From Apodospora peruviana (taxonomy: Eukaryota > Ascomycota > Sordariomycetes > Sordariales > Lasiosphaeriaceae), in the NCBI GenBank assembly GCA_033439685.1, contig JAUEDM010000001.1:2604001-2668000 (forward strand): a DNA stretch of 64,000 nt, read 5' to 3'. The notes under the pieces are model-generated. The model had not been told where the DNA came from and searched no databases. It saw only the letters and a program-made list of their open reading frames with translations. The position numbers and the translations under genes are program-made. Below, one piece after another: positions 12,711 to 25,006 of the stretch (position 1 is the stretch's first letter; each line of letters starts with the position of its first letter).

Positions 12711-15072
12711 CTAAGCACCCTCGATAGGCGGGACGAACGTGTAATTAAAGTCGAGTAGCCCATCCAACATCCAGTGTTGAGGATCCCAAACATCGTAGCT
12801 ATCGTAGTTGATGCCTATGAGGGAGCCAGGGGGCCCACCCAGCCCGGAGCCGCCACTCGGAGTAAGGGCTCCGTTCGAGGCCGCAAGGCCCAGGTTCGAA
12901 GGCAGCCCGTGAGACGGAGGAGCCAAGGTAGTATCCAAGTGAGTTGAAGACGCTGATGATTCATTAGCTGAATCAGGATTTGTAGGTTGCTTCAGGGCTA
13001 ACCAAGGGTTAATTTGTTTTAGCTTGGTGCGGTATTAGAGTTGAAGAAAAGAAGCTGGGTGACTTACCGTCAAGTGTACCGCGGCCTCTAGCCTGGTACT
13101 CTTCTCTCCAATGCCAAATCGAATCGAACACGAGACTCATACTATGGCGACATCGGACCTTCAGTTGTAAACTGTCGTCGATAGTGGGGTCGACGTCTTC
13201 GCGAGGGTAGGGCTGAATTGTTCCTTCGAGTCGGGCGCCATTCCAGATCTGTACCATGAGCTCGGCAAGTCTCCAGTTTAGGTCGTTCTGCATGACACTT
13301 GTTGTCCGGATGGCCCGGATGGTGCGGTGGAAGAGGTCGCGGCCACGGTTGAAGTCGATCGACTTGGCAAAGAAGGATCGTAGAAGCTTAAGTAGGGCAA
13401 ACCCCCCGGCCACAAGCATCTGTTGCAAGTAGTTGGTGGCATATCTGAGGAGGAACTGGTCTTGGAGCTGATACAGAAATTGTTCAGGGCACTCGTTGTC
13501 ACCATCCAAAATGTAGTCGAGGAAGCTGGTCGTTGCACGCCAAAGGCCCATCAAGTCGTCGACGTAGCCGGGCGTGGCGCTCGAGTCAAAGAATCCGGCC
13601 AGTCGCAAATGGAGCCCAGCCGCCTTCAGATGAAGTTGGACAATGGGCGAAACATTCTGCGATAAGACCGAAGCCTGCAGCTCGCTGAACTCGCGCCTGT
13701 AAACGCGCATCAGCATGGCCCGATGCTCGTCACCAGCCACACCCCTAGGATCGCTGGCGTTGCTGTACATCTCCTTGGATACCTTGTCACAGAAACGCTC
13801 TACCTGAAGCCTTGCTTCCAATTCTGTGCCAAGCGAGAAGGGCCCAGAATCACCGGGCCGGATGGCCAATGTCCAGTCGTACAAGGTCGAGGCGGGCTGG
13901 CCGTAGCCTGTCCCGATCGTCTGGGCGACAATGTTACACACGGCCCAGGTCATAATGCGATCATGCAGTCCATCCTTATTGAGCTCGACCGGGAACCTCG
14001 AAAAGTCGTTGATGTGGTTGGGCCGGTGAAGGCCGATTCCTGTGGCCGTCTTCATCATGACCCCGCCTAATATATGGGTTGGGTCCGAGGATGAAGTGCT
14101 TGTGGGGAGTGGCCAGGTACAGAGAAGACACAAGGCCTTGACTGCGTAGTAGCTCTGAGGGACATCCCCGACGGTTTGCCAAAGCAATCTGGTCAGGGGG
14201 CCTGACAGCTTTGTAAGAAAGGTTTGGTCTCGGGCAAAGCGCCTACTTGCGACTGAGATGATTGACCAGTACAGCAAAGGATTTTGCTGATAGTACTGAT
14301 CAGGGGTCTGGGTGGAGTTGAGGAAAGGCAGAAATGGGTGGTAACAGTCGAAGTACTCGCGAAATAGCTGGATTTCGTCGTCTTCCGTGATGCGGAAGTC
14401 CTCCAGCTCCCGTGCGATCCGCGGCAGGTTATAGGAGCCCCCTCGCTTCAGGTGCAGGAGTGACGAGACGGCCTCGTCGGATCCCATAAGGGAAGGGTTG
14501 CGGGTGTGTGAGTACTGACTGTTAACAACAGGTGACTGGAGTTGTGAGTGTATGTCTTCTTCCTCTTCCACAACAAAGCCTTGGCTTTTGGCTGACATGA
14601 CGGCCCGCCTCAGCTTCTCGATTTCCCTCTCCATCTCGGCATGCTTGGAGCGTTTTCCGATGCGCTTAAAGTTCGACTCTATTTTGCACTCGAGCTTCAG
14701 CCGATTGCATCTCGAGCAGCTCTGGAAGGGTTCCTGGATCACGTCGCAGCGTAACTAACAAACCAAGCAAAATAGTGTTAGCAACAGGGGTCATGTTCTG
14801 TGGAAGATTGAGGTACAGAGGGACAATGACTGTGGCTTTCAAACCTTTTGCTGACGACACTCATTGCATGCCCTTTTTACCCCGGGTAGACGACGAGCCT
14901 TGGTCTCGGGAGACGCATCGTCATCATGGTCGTCGTCATGTTCATGGTGGTCATGGAGGTCATGATGACCAATGCTGCCGGGGCTGCTCTCCATGATACT
15001 CCTCTTGCGTTTCGGGGCTCCTCCGTTTGTACCGTGGCTCCGCATACTAGCAGGTAACTCGGGACTTTCCAT
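12711..15072 (-). CDS. Zn2Cys6 fungal transcription factor, Leu3/War1-like
   Basis: This is a nuclear DNA-binding regulator of 733 residues in three exons: 15072-14845, 14754-13068 and 12997-12711. Both introns (90 and 70 bases) have GT-AG ends and keep the frame. The binuclear zinc cluster is split by the first intron. Its six cysteines are C69, C72, C79, C89, C92 and C99, with a long nine-residue loop between the third and fourth. It is followed by a basic stretch and an acidic/Leu heptad region (EMEREIEKLRRAV), probably the dimerisation coil. An Asp/His-rich stretch precedes the zinc cluster, and the middle of the protein resembles the fungal-specific transcription factor domain. The linker SNFKRIGKRSKHAEMEREI recalls the Leu3/LeuB and War1 group (branched-chain amino acid or weak-acid regulation). 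That subfamily is recalled, not tested, and the target genes are unknown. The C-terminal exon is rich in Gly, Pro and Ser and ends in an acidic/aromatic patch suited to activation. Confidence 0.85.
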
Positions 15073-15146
15073 GGTTTGCAGTAAGACCGGGGAACGGAGG
15101 ACGGGGCCGAGACCTCAAACCCGGGGTTTGTTGTTGGTCCGGCGGT

Positions 15147-15207
15147 GGTGCGGATGCGGGTGCGGGTGCGGATACGGATGCGGCGCGTGCGGGGGGGGGG
15201 GGGGGGG
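15147..15207. repeat. Hexanucleotide-like repeat plus G17 tract in regulator leader
   Basis: Imperfect repeats of GTGCGG/ATGCGG run from about 15147 to 15187. They are followed by seventeen consecutive G at 15191-15207. In the transcript of the leftward regulator gene this becomes a poly-C tract about 120 bases before its start codon, if that DNA is transcribed. Such tracts are length-unstable and error-prone in sequencing. Confidence 0.85.
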
Positions 15208-18200
15208 AAATCACAGACCAAGGTGACTCGGTGAGGTGACTCAAAAAGAGGAGCGTCGGCGGTCGTCTAGGTAGGGCTGTAGCTAGCGGCTCACCTCTGC
15301 TGATCAGAGTCCTGAATCCCGGGTTCCAATGGCCGGGCGCGGCACGGAAACGATCGGCTGGCGGTTGGGCTGGTGTCCGCCGTTGAACGCTGTTGGGGTG
15401 GTCCGGTGTCGCGATTGCGATTGCGACGAGCAGATTTTGAAGGAGTAGCTGAGGATGAAAAGCCGATTTGCGGAAGGCGGGCAACCTAAGACTTTCACGG
15501 GAGCAAGCAGAGAGAGCGATTCCCCAGGGTAGCAGCCAGCCAAAGAAGAGCAAGAGCAAAGCAAGCACCATCCGGACACCAGCCGTGCCTGCCAGCCTCT
15601 GAGCGGGGTGGGGGGATTCTGTCGGGCGGGGTGAGCCATTCGCCATTCGAGGCTTCGAGCCATCACGCAAAGAATTTGATGCGGGGACCCTAACCGGGCA
15701 CCTGATTGGCTACTGTGTTATGCTTCACTATGGTTCGCTCCACATGTGGCCAAGCACCCGACAGCCGGAAGCGCACAGCGGACCGTGCTTGCCGGCCCGG
15801 ACAACGGCATTGGGCGCCAGTGACTCCACGTGTGTCGCGCAGATGATGCCTGAAGGAAAACGGGAAAGCGCCATCGAGTGTCCATCCCACCGATTTCTCC
15901 GATCACCTCACCTACCAGGTATCCGTATTGCTGAGATCCCATTGACTCTTCGGGTTAGGTGACTCCTACCCGTCTGGCTGCTATCCGCCTTCCGCGCGCC
16001 TTGCGCTCGCGGCTGGGTCTCAGCTACCAGGAGAGCAACGGCGGCAGGTATGGCGCGAGGAACGCAGTTCGCATTGCCGAAGCTACCTAAGGCAGGCAGG
16101 TGGGAGCCTCAGGTTCCAGGTTGCCCTCCTTCTTTCATGCGGCTAACCTTGAGCCACTCAGGAAACCCCAAGTTCTGTCTTGTCCCTCGAACGTTACTAC
16201 ATCAAGTAGTGCCTACGTACACTGCCTTATGCAGTGGATAACCCAAAATTGAAGCCACCACAGTACAGTAAGTTATATGCAATACATGATGGGACTATGT
16301 CGGTTGATGAATCCCAGCCATGGCCCCCATCCCGACCTTATTTGTGGGCTCAGGTACCCTCGCACGCTGCTTACCGGTATGTGCCCTGGATGCAGCAACC
16401 GCGATGCAATGCAATTCAACTTTTGCCGAAGCACCTGGCGTTGATGTCTAGCCAGATTCAGTTGCCTTCCGAGCTGTCTGGTCCTTTCCAATACTCAGTA
16501 CGTCAGACTGCTCGTACAAATCGTCTCAGTGGGCTTCTCCTAGATGGTCGTTATCTCCACAAGTGCGTGATGGGACAACTGGACATGTCGAACAGATATT
16601 GCCCGACCGACGATGTGCTAAGTGGCATGATATCTTCGGTGTCTCCTAAAGAAACACATGTTTTACAAGGCACATCCGTGTCTTCAATCTTGTCTCTTCT
16701 TTCTGTTCATGATTCTCGTCTTTTCTTTCGGCAGTAATACCGCCTTTTCAGCTCGTCTGTTCAAACAACCCTCACCAACTACTTTTACCTAGGCACATCA
16801 GACTGCTCGAGTTGTCAACTTCTTTCTTGTTTGTGGCTCCACCCCCGTTCTGTTTCTGGGCCCAGGTCAATGGTTCAAGCTCTAGGAATTGGGCCTTTGT
16901 CACTAGAATATGCGCAGTACGTGATACTGCACCCTAATGGCGGGCCTGTCCTGTCTGCACAACCTATATTTCCTGAAGGAGGCGGCAGACCATGAGAGCG
17001 GTTCGGTAATGCAAGGGGGTGGGCTATTAAGATACCTCAGTTAGCTCTCCCTCGCGCGTACAGTTAGGGTAACACATCGTGGTGGCTATTCGAGAGCTAG
17101 GGGGTTGTTTCCCCCGTTGCACAGGCCACCCATGCCGTGGAAGCAATCACAAGCGCTTTTTGTTTCTTGGTTGGCAGTTTCAAAGATCGTCCTATGTTTT
17201 TGACCGACCCAGGCCGTCGGTCCGACACGTATGAGGAGGACGGTTTTGAAGGCCAGCTCATCCTTGTGGCCCAAATGGGCAACCCAGTTCTTGGTTGAGA
17301 TGACAATTCGCCCGGTCCTGGCCCAAGTCGGCCGAGGATGAGTGGCACCCCCCATTTCTTGATTCACTTACCATCTTGACTATGCGTGACATCCATCTCA
17401 TCGCTTCAACGATGGTGTGTGAAGATACATCGGTTGATGCGGCGGGACGGATATCAACTACCTATGTTGGCCTGGTCCGCAAGGGAGGTCCAGGCCGCAA
17501 AGCTCGGCCAACATCCTCCGGACCTTTAATCGCCACCTTCGTCTCTTGATGCCGAAGTAGGGAGTGCACAGTATGGAGACGTGCAGCTCCCGAGAGATAC
17601 TTGGCAGATCTTTTTCTTCTTCTTGGCACCAGCCCGTCAGAAACGTTTGATGGCAAAACACTACCGTTGCAGGATTTCCTTAGCGTGGCTTCCTCATTTC
17701 GGCGAGGAATGAGGTGTGTGTGCATGTGTGTGTGCTGATACCGGCACTTCTGCCATTTGGGGAGGTACACCGGTCATTGCAAATGTTACTTCTCGATATG
17801 TCAAGCGAAGTCACTTGGATACTTCAACCAGCCTAGATAAAGGGAAATAAACCATCACCAAGTGGCAAACCTGATCAACAATATCCATAAAGTCCAGCTG
17901 CTTGCCACCTAACTCACCGAAATAAGGGGAAAAGCAAGATCACCAACACGTCTAATGAGAGGAGATGCAAACGCTATTACCGCTCTTGCATCCCCAAGCA
18001 GTTAAAAGCCCAAGTGCTGAAATTCTCTTGCCAGTTCCCTCTTTCTTTTCTCTTCATTTTTCCCCCATTCTATTATCAACATCGTCCTTTCATTCTTGGT
18101 TTTAATGTTGCTTTGTTTAACTGGTAGGCTCGGCCCATCAAAACAAATCACCTGGGTGCTTAGAGAAAGATTCTGTAAGCTGCTCGTATAAAATGTAAAG

Positions 18201-18860
18201 TACATTATGAAAAAGAGTATTCCCTCAAGGCAAAGAAGGAATAACTCATGTTCGAGGTTGCAATTCACTCTGAGTAGTTGTGGATGCCGTACAGTACGTA
18301 GGTACTCTAATGTAGGAACCGATAACCAGGGATTCAATCGAGAGAATCTTAATTTCTAATATCTTGCTCTGAGCAAAGTAGCCGCGAATAAAATGATGAT
18401 TTTTCTTTTGGAGTACGGTGGATCAACGTTGGCTGCAACCTAACCTAGAGAATAGTTTGAGTTCGTACTCGTTTCTTTTGCTTTCATTTTGCTCTACGGA
18501 TTATTATCTCGCTTATCTCTAAGAGAAAAAGCAACAAGAAAAAAAAGCAGATTCGTAGGATCTTAACATCAATCGAACGGGTAACTTCAGTTCCGCAATC
18601 GAGTGATGTTCTGCTTGGGAAACTCTGCAAATAATTCCGGAGCAGAGGAGACTTTTTATTAGGGGGTGGCGTATTGGTGGTCAGCCACATCTCGGACGCT
18701 GAGTGTGGCTGAAGCTAGGGAGCCAAAAGCTTCATGACGACACTGCAATCAACTTTCCAGGGTGTTCCGTACATCATTGAAAACGGCCAGTTAATCTCGA
18801 GCAAACCCTGTCAAACCCGCCAAACTTCAATCGTCCACCAAACTAGACAGGACGACTACG
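15208..18860. other. Intergenic, regulator promoter side, no supported gene
   Basis: This stretch lies upstream of the leftward regulator and upstream of the small rightward gene at 18,861. Open frames exist (for example 16234-16737 plus and 15047-15670 minus), but they show no domain, no plausible splice partners and biased composition. A GTACAGTAC palindrome sits at 18289-18297. The 300 bases before 18,861 are AT-rich with long T and A runs, suitable for promoter or 3'-end signals. Confidence 0.55.
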
Positions 18861-19507
18861 ATGGGTGCATCAGGTTCCAAAGCGGCGTCGAAAGTCGTAC
18901 GAAAATATCCTACCAGAGCTCCAGGCGTAGCACCACCGACTGCGACCAGTACCACCGCACGCGCTTCACGTCCGCCTCCCCCCGAAGCCTCCCTGACTAA
19001 AGACGAAGGTATGTTTGAGATGCAATCTCACCGATTTAGAACATCAGACCTAACAGAGTCAACTGTGCAGCGATTCGCGCGGACTCCGTCGATCCAGAGC
19101 AAGCCCGTCCAGACCCGGACTTTGCGAGTCGCCTGCACCAGATGGGAATCGCCCAGCCAAATCCGACCTGGTCCCCGTCCTCCATAGCATCGCCTGGTCG
19201 CGGCGCCGATATTACGCCCAACCCGCGAGAATTCTCAGCTCCCCAATTCCCTCCAGCGTCGCAGAACATCACGCTTGGCGTTCTCGAGGCACGACGCCAA
19301 CTTGAGCAACGAGCCCAGCAGGAGTTTGAGAATATGGGCAAATCGGGTTATCAAGGGAGAGAGTTTCTCGACATTGCGACTATCAGGAATATACTGGTGC
19401 TAAGGGAGGGTAGGGAGTCACCAGCCGCCATCGAGGCCCGTCTACGGCTCAAGCCAGGCGTGGTTGCGAGGTTAGGCCCCTCCGGTATCCTTTCACCGGC
19501 ATCGTGA
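18861..19507 (+). CDS. Small conserved ascomycete protein, possible N-myristoylation, HTH-like C-terminus
   Basis: Two exons, 18861-19008 and 19071-19507, encode 194 residues. The 62-base intron has donor GTATGT and acceptor CAG and preserves the frame. The N-terminus MGASGSK fits an N-myristoylation signal (Gly2, Ser6, Lys7), suggesting membrane attachment, though this is only a sequence match. Residues 10-45 are rich in Pro, Ala and Thr. The middle is Pro/Asn-rich, and the C-terminal 70 residues are helical and charged, ending in a segment (FLDIATIRNILVLRE) that looks like a helix-turn-helix helical pair. I recognise the overall pattern as a conserved fungal protein but cannot name a function. 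It converges on the dehydrogenase gene, with 325 bases between their stop codons. Confidence 0.75.
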
Positions 19508-19832
19508 AATCAAATCAAATCACATCACATCAAGGCGTCAATGAGTAGTAGATCGGGCTGCGGCCGTGAAATCCGATGTACGGATATTCGGAACGATATC
19601 CCCAAGACAACCCTAGCAGGCATCTGGACCTTGTTTCCCAAGCGTTCGTGGTTCCTACGGTCCCAAAGCCAGCAACACACACAAACTATGAGGGAGTTGA
19701 ATCACACCCAAACATCTCTGTATGTACATTAACCAGCCAATCGGCAACGATAACCTTCCTCCCCAAACGAACCATGTTATCATGTCTCATTCTGCCTTCA
19801 TCCCCGTGTGGCAACTCAACCCTCGACCCGCC
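19508..19832. other. Convergent 3' intergenic spacer
   Basis: This spacer separates two converging genes. It begins with a short run of CAAAT/CACAT pentamers (about 19508-19533). No gene is seen. Confidence 0.6.
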
Positions 19833-20927
19833 TTACCAAGCACAATGTCCACCGTCAATTCTTAAATCAGCGCCCGTCATGAAGCTGCTTGCGTCACTGA
19901 GCAAGAAGACAGCTGCCCCGCGGTACTCCTCGGGGTAGCTCAGACGCTTCAGCATGTTTGCCTCAGGCCACGCCGTCTTTCGCTCCGGGAACGCCTCGAA
20001 CAGGCCTGCCGTCATGGACGTGACGATGTACCCCGGCGACAGTGTGTTGACGCGGATGCCGTGTTCGCCCCACTCTGCTGCGAGGTTGCGACCTAGCTGC
20101 AACACAGCTGCCTTGGACGCGTTGTATGCCCTACAATTTCTTAGGCTTTATCTTCCCGAGAGTATCAAAGGGGGTGGGGGTTAATGAACTTACGGGCAAA
20201 TCAAGCCCCGGTTCGCAACCGTACCGCTCATGCTCCCAATCAACACCATGCTGCCCTTGTGCTTGCGCTTGATCATCTGTCTCGCAACCGCCTGTGCCGT
20301 CATGAACACGCCCGTGACGTTGACGCCGAGCATCTTGTCGGCGTCTTCGGCTGTGTACTCGAGCGCCGGTGTCTCCTGCTGGATCCCTGCTGCGGCGATC
20401 AGGCCATCGATGTGGCCCTCCTGATCGGCGATTCCGCCGACGATCTCGTTCAGGGCGGCTTGGTCGCGGACGTCGATGTGGTGGTATGTGATGCTGGTGC
20501 CCAGCTTCTCTGCCTTGGCCGCCACCTTGGCAAAGTCCGAATCTGCGGTAGGCGTCGGGAGGCGGTCGAGCACGTGCACGATTGCGCCGGCTTCGAGGAG
20601 GCCTTCGGCTTGGGTCAAGCCTACACCACGGCCGCCGCCGGATACGACAATCACTTTATCCTTGAGGCTGAATTCGGGGAGAAGGTGTATTGTTGTTGGT
20701 TTGTTTTGGTCTTGTGCGTTCCCGCGCGCCGTGGACTGGTGAAAGGAGCGAGTGAAGATAGCTGGGGAGACGTTGATAGCGGAGGTCGTGGCTCCTAGAG
20801 AGCTGCTGCTCTGGACCTGTCGGAGAATTGTGCTCAACTGCTGAGGGCGGAGTTGCTGAGATAGGAGTGATTTTCCTCCTCGGGACATCACAGCCCTAGC
20901 GGCTGCCTTCGGGACGGAGGCGGCCAT
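19833..20927 (-). CDS. Short-chain dehydrogenase/reductase, D-arabinitol 2-dehydrogenase-like, probably mitochondrial
   Basis: This NAD(P)-dependent oxidoreductase of the classical SDR family has exons 20927-20194 and 20130-19833 (63-base intron) and 343 residues. The cofactor motif is SGGGRGVG (96-103). Asn203 lies in NVTG, the catalytic Ser is in GSMSG (231-235), and the catalytic pair is Tyr247 and Lys251 in YNASK. The C-terminal signature SFMTGADLRIDGG is intact, so the enzyme should be active. It resembles fungal proteins annotated as D-arabinitol 2-dehydrogenase or sorbose reductase; the substrate is not proven. The first 75 residues are rich in Arg, Ser, Ala and Gln, almost without acidic residues, and contain RSFHQS, typical of a mitochondrial targeting peptide. 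The start at 20927 was chosen for its context (ATCATGGCC) and because the targeting peptide begins there. An in-frame ATG at 21005 would add 26 residues. Confidence 0.88.
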
Positions 20928-23530
20928 GATAGTTTGCTTCGCGTCAGAGCGGACGGGAGTCTTTCTCGGGGCTGTCGTAAGTGATGACTTTGATGGATCG
21001 AACAAAGCTCAGAAGCGCGATGTGTGGTTTTGGAAACGGAAGATTGAGTGGTCAAGTGCGAGCTTATGTAGAGAAACTCTGTCCATCAAGGTGGTCGGAG
21101 AGCTGGCCGTCAAGGTTGTGAGACACTGAAGAACGGACGTCGAGACGCGAGACATATTAGGGAACTCGACGAGGTTTTTTAAGCGGATGGAGGAGCCGCA
21201 ACGGAAGGAATGTTTGTGACCAGCGCCATTCCTTCTTTGAGCAAAACTACATGTGAGCTAGAGCAAGAACGTTTTCTTGTCCATGACGAGACGGGAGCCA
21301 CCACCATCTAGATAGATCCTCACCCCTCACTTGCCTAATCCATTCACATCTGTCGCCATCCCTATTCCTGATATTCAAATGTGTGCTACAAGGCCTCGCG
21401 CGGACGGATTGTTCGTTTCTGGTCACCGGCTTCATTTTTTTTGTCTGTGTGTCATGGCCATATCAGGGGAGAAGAATGCAACAAGGATGAGTGGAGGTGA
21501 GGGGCTCAAGGCACTACGGTTAGAGGGGGAGAACCTCCATGCAGCCGGTGAGGAAAGAACCCCGGAGGTCGGTGAAAGAGATCCCTTACCATAGCTCAAT
21601 CCTGTTAATACTGATGGGGTGCACTAGGAAGGACTTTTGTGAGCGGAGGTGGGTGTGCTTGGGATCTAATTGGATATCGATATCCTTTCAAGATTCATTG
21701 ATGAAGGAGGACGACGATATCTTGCTCATTGGTTGGGGTTCTCATCCAGAGCTTTAGATCCTGCCGCCGCCTTGGTATTGTAAAATGATGAGAGTGATAC
21801 GTAAAGATAGGCGTTGGAAGTAACCATGCCCCATATCAACCAACCCACAAAGACGAGAGGTTGTGACTTGGGTAGGTATATTCGGGTTCGTATGGGCGTT
21901 GAGAAAAAGTGATGACAGTGACAATGATAGGTTTAGTGTAGCCCAGACGTAGCCGTTCCGCGGTTGTAGGCGGGAGGGGATGAAGGAGCTTAGCGCCGAT
22001 CTAATACCACTTACATGGTTGCAACTGGTGGGGAGGTGAGGAAGACTGGAGGAGAACAAACGGATTGCCGTTTGAGGAAATGCCGAGTGTATCAAGGTTG
22101 GCTGGCAAACCAGAATCCAGACGGGATCAAACATTATAGACGACAGTGTGGGTAGCTTACACATGAAAAATAACGGGCCGACGTAGGAGTCCGAATGTGT
22201 GGTGAGGGGTACGACGCATGGGTAGGTACAAACCACATACCATAACCTTCAAGTAAGTCGTGCACTTTCAACTGGATGATACAAAGCCCTCGTATCGAAT
22301 GGTATAGTGATGTCCTGTTGTGCAAGCATCCGATACCGTAAATTGCACTTGATATCCGTGGATAAGCACTGGCGGGAGCTCGCGTTCCCGTCCCCCGACT
22401 GCGAGATCGATACGCTGACCGTCTTGATAGATAAGACACTCACCCTCTTCGCCCTTTTCCTTCACTACCATTGATGGCATGAGAATGCACACATACTCAG
22501 TGGGTAGTACTGTGTTTCTGGTGGAGGTGTCATGGAAGGATGGCCGGCTGCGTAGGAAATGCCGAGCTGTGTTGACGCTTGCGGATGGTGATGGCTGCAA
22601 GCCACCGCTAAACCCCGCGTTCTTGTCTGCGCGGCGGATGCGACTGTGCTGCTTTTCTGCATGCATTTGCGTTGTAGCTGCTGAGTGGCTTTTTTGCCAA
22701 GTCCCTTCTTCTTGCAAAACAGAAATAATGCCCGGTCCACAAGTCTAGAATGTCACTTGCCCTTGGTTCTGCGAGAGACCAGTGTATGATAGGATATCGG
22801 GGTAACATGAGGTTTGTTCGGCAGCAAAACACCCAAGGGCCAAGACGAGCGAGTCGAAGCTGTTAGACATCACTCATGATAGCTGTTGGTCTGTTGTTTC
22901 GATTTGGCTGTTGGCGGTTTGAGCGATCAGCAATCGGGTAGAGTAACCGCCCGCGTGCACGAAGAAAGCTGTAGGTTAGGGTGGGTACCTGACCTAGCCT
23001 TGTCAAAAATCAGTTTAACGGCCTGGCCAGACCATGCAAATTTCAAGGAGCGTCTTGGCGGAGTTCGGGTGCCTGCCCCCACGACACGAGAGACCTCAGG
23101 CTCAGCTGGAAAGTCTCCGGGACCCGGCTGTCGGGCTCGGCGCAGGTTGACCGCCAGATGGCAGGGTGGCCCGCCATGACAGACTGTGCGCTATGCTCAC
23201 GACGAGGTTTACTGCCTTGCTGTTTTGGGAAAGCCGACGACTGGCGGTGATCCAATCGGCTCCATAGGCCCGATTGCGGATTCCTGCGGCTTTCCATGTT
23301 TGCTGAAAGTATTCCGTAGATGTTGCCAAGAGCTTGCAAGAGCTTCATGTCTCTTACTCAACCGAAATTGACTGCGCGGGCAGTGATGAGACTGTGTTGA
23401 AGCTCGGGCCTGACAATTCATGGTCGGCCAGCACGACCAGCACCGAGACCCGGACTCCGAGACGGGAGGAATTGCCGAATCGGTCTGTGCTTGGCACGGC
23501 GGTCACACCGAGACGCCGCGGTACCGAAGA

Positions 23531-23545
23531 TTAAGGGTTAGGGTT
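23531..23545 (+). repeat. Short interstitial telomere-like repeat / telobox
   Basis: The sequence TTAAGGGTTAGGGTT contains two TTAGGG-type units, the fungal telomere repeat. At this length it is more likely a telobox regulatory site than a former telomere. Confidence 0.5.
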
Positions 23546-24577
23546 GTAAACAGGGCCTTCAAGTTGGTCTGACTTCGGTGTTGTACTTGCACAGCTTTTC
23601 AATCCTTCATGGTCGGCGCTTGTAGGTAATTCCACCGGCATTCTTCCCCATTGTCCAGCATCCAAAATTCGACAGCCTTTAGCCGACAGGGCATTTCGAT
23701 CGCGTCATTTACAGGATCCCTTAATTCTCCATATCGCTGTTTCACTCCACAAAGTTCCCCTGCTAGGCGCCAAGTCGACGGTATCCATCAAGTCCAGAGA
23801 ACATTCAACAGAGCAGACCGAAGTCGTACGACATGGGCGCCGCGTTTCGCCGGGATACCGTTGTCTATACGAACCGACCAGCCGAAGGGTCATACTAATT
23901 CGTACAATTTCCTAGACCCTTTCGACTTTTGCATTCTTTTTGTGAAACAAAACTCGCGACCAACTCGCAGCCTCACGAAAATTTACCGGAGTGGTGGAGG
24001 GAACCGAGACGTGCTAGGCTGAGCGCTCAACAACATGGGCTCGTCATGTACTATCTTCCTCGCACCCTGTACCTGTCCACGCCGTCACCAGAGTTTCCCC
24101 TTCCCCTCTTGTCGCGACGTTGGGAATCGGTGACCCATTGGGATATGCTCTTCAGAGACCATCGAATCGGACCACACATATAAAAGCGAGACCCCCTTCA
24201 TACGGTCAAGTGGCCATGGGCTCACGTCTATGGTCTGACCTTTGGACTTATCGAGTCAAAGAAGGCATCGTGGAAGGGAACACAAGTGTTGGCCCCTCAA
24301 TCGCAAGCTTCCAATTTCCGTTGGTGTCTAGTCCGTGCGCCAGTATTCCTCACGTACGGAATACAGTAACGGGGTATGCAGGTCAAGTCGAAGGCTGTTA
24401 GATAGCATCTGAACTATCTCGAGGTGTCACCTGGACTCCAAATTTTGCGTTCGTTCCTTTGGAAAGGAAGAATTCCCAGTAGTCTGGGTGGACTTGTTTT
24501 GGTCAGATCGAGACAAACTTTGTCAAACATTACGTCCAGGATGTTCCTGCTTCGCAGGGCTGATGATCAAGATCAGA

Positions 24578-24667
24578 CATGGTGAAATTGCCAAGTCGTA
24601 GCGCCATGTCGGTAATCACCCCTGCACGACACATGGAGAGCCACATGGCAGACCCCTATCCGACATG
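24578..24667. promoter_or_regulatory. Cluster of CATGG-type sites upstream of flavohemoglobin
   Basis: Five copies of a (G/C)ACATGG-like word lie within 90 bases, one of them inverted (CCATGTC near 24605). They are 340-430 bases before the flavohemoglobin start. Dense, bidirectional spacing like this suggests binding sites for a regulator. No known factor is assigned. Confidence 0.35.
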
Positions 24668-24891
24668 GGCAAGGCATCGAAATTTTGCACGTGGCGCGCA
24701 AATGGGTTCTTCTTTGCCTATCGTACGAGGAGCCGCCTTAGGGCAATGTTATGACTCGCGCGTCCTTGACAGTCCGGGAACAATGACACTCAGCTGGAGG
24801 TCCGTCGTTCGGTATCACGGCGTCTCATATACAATACCAGGGCGGATCATCAGCTCCGAGGGGCATGGGTTCTATCAGGATTTTTGTTGGG

Positions 24892-24901
24892 TTTATAAAA
24901 G
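24892..24901 (+). promoter_or_regulatory. TATA box of flavohemoglobin gene
   Basis: TTTATAAAAG is a good TATA element 106 bases upstream of the start codon at 25007. TATA boxes are usual in inducible fungal genes, which fits a nitric-oxide stress gene. Confidence 0.65.
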
Positions 24902-25006
24902 TCCGGCCCGGCTCAAAATATCCTGATCTCGGGCGTCTACGACCTTGCTCTTTGTCCACAAACTAGACAATCCGTACCAAAAGTAGCTAGTAGCACGCAC
25001 GCCATC

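Larger units (their letters stand above)
20928..24890. other. Intergenic, 4 kb, no supported gene
   Basis: This stretch lies between the starts of the divergent dehydrogenase and flavohemoglobin genes. Frames around 21754-22236 and 22268-22717 (minus) are open but lack family features, and I could not build a spliced gene from them. A telomere-like AGGGTTAGGG lies at 23534-23543. A cluster of CATGG-containing sites lies at 24578-24667. Confidence 0.5.

Noticed and set aside
15047..15670. 207-codon minus-strand frame upstream of the Zn2Cys6 gene
   Set aside because: It spans the hexamer/G17 repeat and overlaps the first exon in another frame; no domain. More likely leader or promoter DNA.
16234..16737. 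167-codon plus-strand frame
   Set aside because: No recognisable domain or codon signature; no conserved motif and no exon neighbours.
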